A stretch of DNA of 64,000 nt, from NCBI RefSeq assembly GCF_022668875.1, contig NZ_JAKGCR010000021.1, forward strand, positions 1 to 64,000. Reading direction: 5' to 3'. The number at the start of each line of letters is the position of its first letter. Positions within the stretch are counted from its first letter, which is position 1. This DNA is from Domibacillus sp. PGB-M46. Lineage in GTDB: Bacteria > Bacillota > Bacilli > Bacillales > Domibacillaceae. Below the pieces are notes generated by a model. That model worked only from the letters and a program-made list of their open reading frames with translations, did no database searches and was not told where the DNA came from. The position numbers and the translations under genes are program-made. Positions 63,572 through 64,000 of this stretch are shown in pieces.

Positions 63572-64000
63572 ATGAAAGAAACCGTTGTCGTTCAAAACGT
63601 TTACAAAAAATATAAAATGCACAAGTCCCCGAAAGAAAAGATTTTGGATGTAATCCTGCCGGGGGGCTATGGGGAAGATTTTTATGCTTTGCAAAACATT
63701 TCATTTTCGGCAAATCAAGGAGATGTTATTGGGCTGGTCGGTGTAAATGGTTCAGGAAAGTCTACTCTTTCAAATATATTAGGTGGTGTGATACCTCCTA
63801 CATCCGGTACGGTTACAACAGTGGGACAGGCCTCGATTATCGCCATCTCATCGGGGCTGAACAATCAATTAACAGGCCGCGAGAATATTGAACTAAAATG
63901 TTTAATGCTCGGTTTCAAAAAAAAAGAAATACGGGAGATGGAAGCGGAAATCATTGAGTTTACTGATATCGGCAAGTTTATTGATCAGCCTGTTAAAAAA
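63572..64000 (+). CDS. tagH: Teichoic acid export ATPase TagH, 5' part
   Basis: The frame is cut by the window end after 143 residues. VYKKYKMHKSPKEKILDVIL and the Walker A GVNGSGKST (57-65) identify TagH, which energises export of finished teichoic acid through TagG. SSGLNNQLTGRENIELK is the expected region after the switch. AGCTGGAGG precedes the ATG. Confidence 0.93.
   Translation, partial: MKETVVVQNVYKKYKMHKSPKEKILDVILPGGYGEDFYALQNISFSANQGDVIGLVGVNGSGKSTLSNILGGVIPPTSGTVTTVGQASIIAISSGLNNQLTGRENIELKCLMLGFKKKEIREMEAEIIEFTDIGKFIDQPVKK

Noticed and set aside
1-64000. CRISPR arrays, tRNA or rRNA genes, insertion sequences, prophage
   Set aside because: No regularly spaced repeats, no cloverleaf or rRNA-like sequence and no transposase or integrase reading frame was seen.

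Overview
The window looks like a chromosomal segment of a Bacillus-type member of the Bacillaceae. Evidence: AGGAGG-type ribosome binding sites, frequent GTG/TTG starts, close matches in gene content and order to Bacillus operons (opuA, ssu, roc, cyd, gabP, tag), SigB-, SigL- and AhrC-like sites, SLH surface protein and wall teichoic acid genes. No rRNA, tRNA, CRISPR, prophage or insertion sequence was seen; the species cannot be named from this.

Layout. 1-6.7 kb: end of an aldehyde dehydrogenase, a glycine betaine ABC transporter (opuAA plus a fused opuAB-AC), a protein built of tandem winged helices, and a K+ channel. 6.8-19.3 kb: a sulfur block with the sulfonate operon ssuBACD, a RibR-like flavokinase, an unknown 112-aa protein and ssuE, then a lipoprotein, an Rrf2 regulator, a YezD-type small protein and the sulfate transporter cysPTWA. 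19.3-24.4 kb: YitT protein, Lrp-type regulator, and a cobalamin riboswitch in front of a nickel/cobalt/peptide-type ABC transporter that lacks ATPases. 24.5-30.4 kb: alpha/beta hydrolase, Ohr, cytochrome bd oxidase, methyltransferase, DUF3916. 30.6-32.2 kb: a decayed patch (frameshifted membrane gene, PhzF relic, possible toxin tail) ending in a DUF7660 gene. 32.3-40.7 kb: arginine catabolism (rocE, rocF, rocA, rocD, rocG). 41.4-43.6 kb: esterase relic, the two missing-type ABC ATPases, a tiny zinc ribbon. 43.8-54.2 kb: Mn catalase, small proteins, C39 peptidase, gabP, LysM/beta-propeller protein, TerC. 54.4-64 kb: SLH protein and teichoic acid genes tagA, GT2, tagF, tagD, tagB, tagG, tagH (cut by the window end).

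Main discovery. Six copies of a small RNA leader occur only in the sulfur block: before ssuB (two in tandem), before the flavokinase gene, before the yezD-like gene, between that gene and cysP, and one orphan copy in a decayed duplication. Each has a conserved core (GATCAGACAACTGAAGGC type) that folds into a two-stem hairpin with compensatory changes between copies, and its 3' strand is also the start of an intrinsic terminator. It looks like a transcription attenuator coordinating sulfonate, sulfate and flavin functions; I do not recognise it as a described riboswitch or RAT element. Further points: B12 control of a split metal transporter, sigma-54 promoters on both arms of the roc cluster, three tandem palindromes upstream of gabP, and several non-ATG starts that reset gene boundaries.
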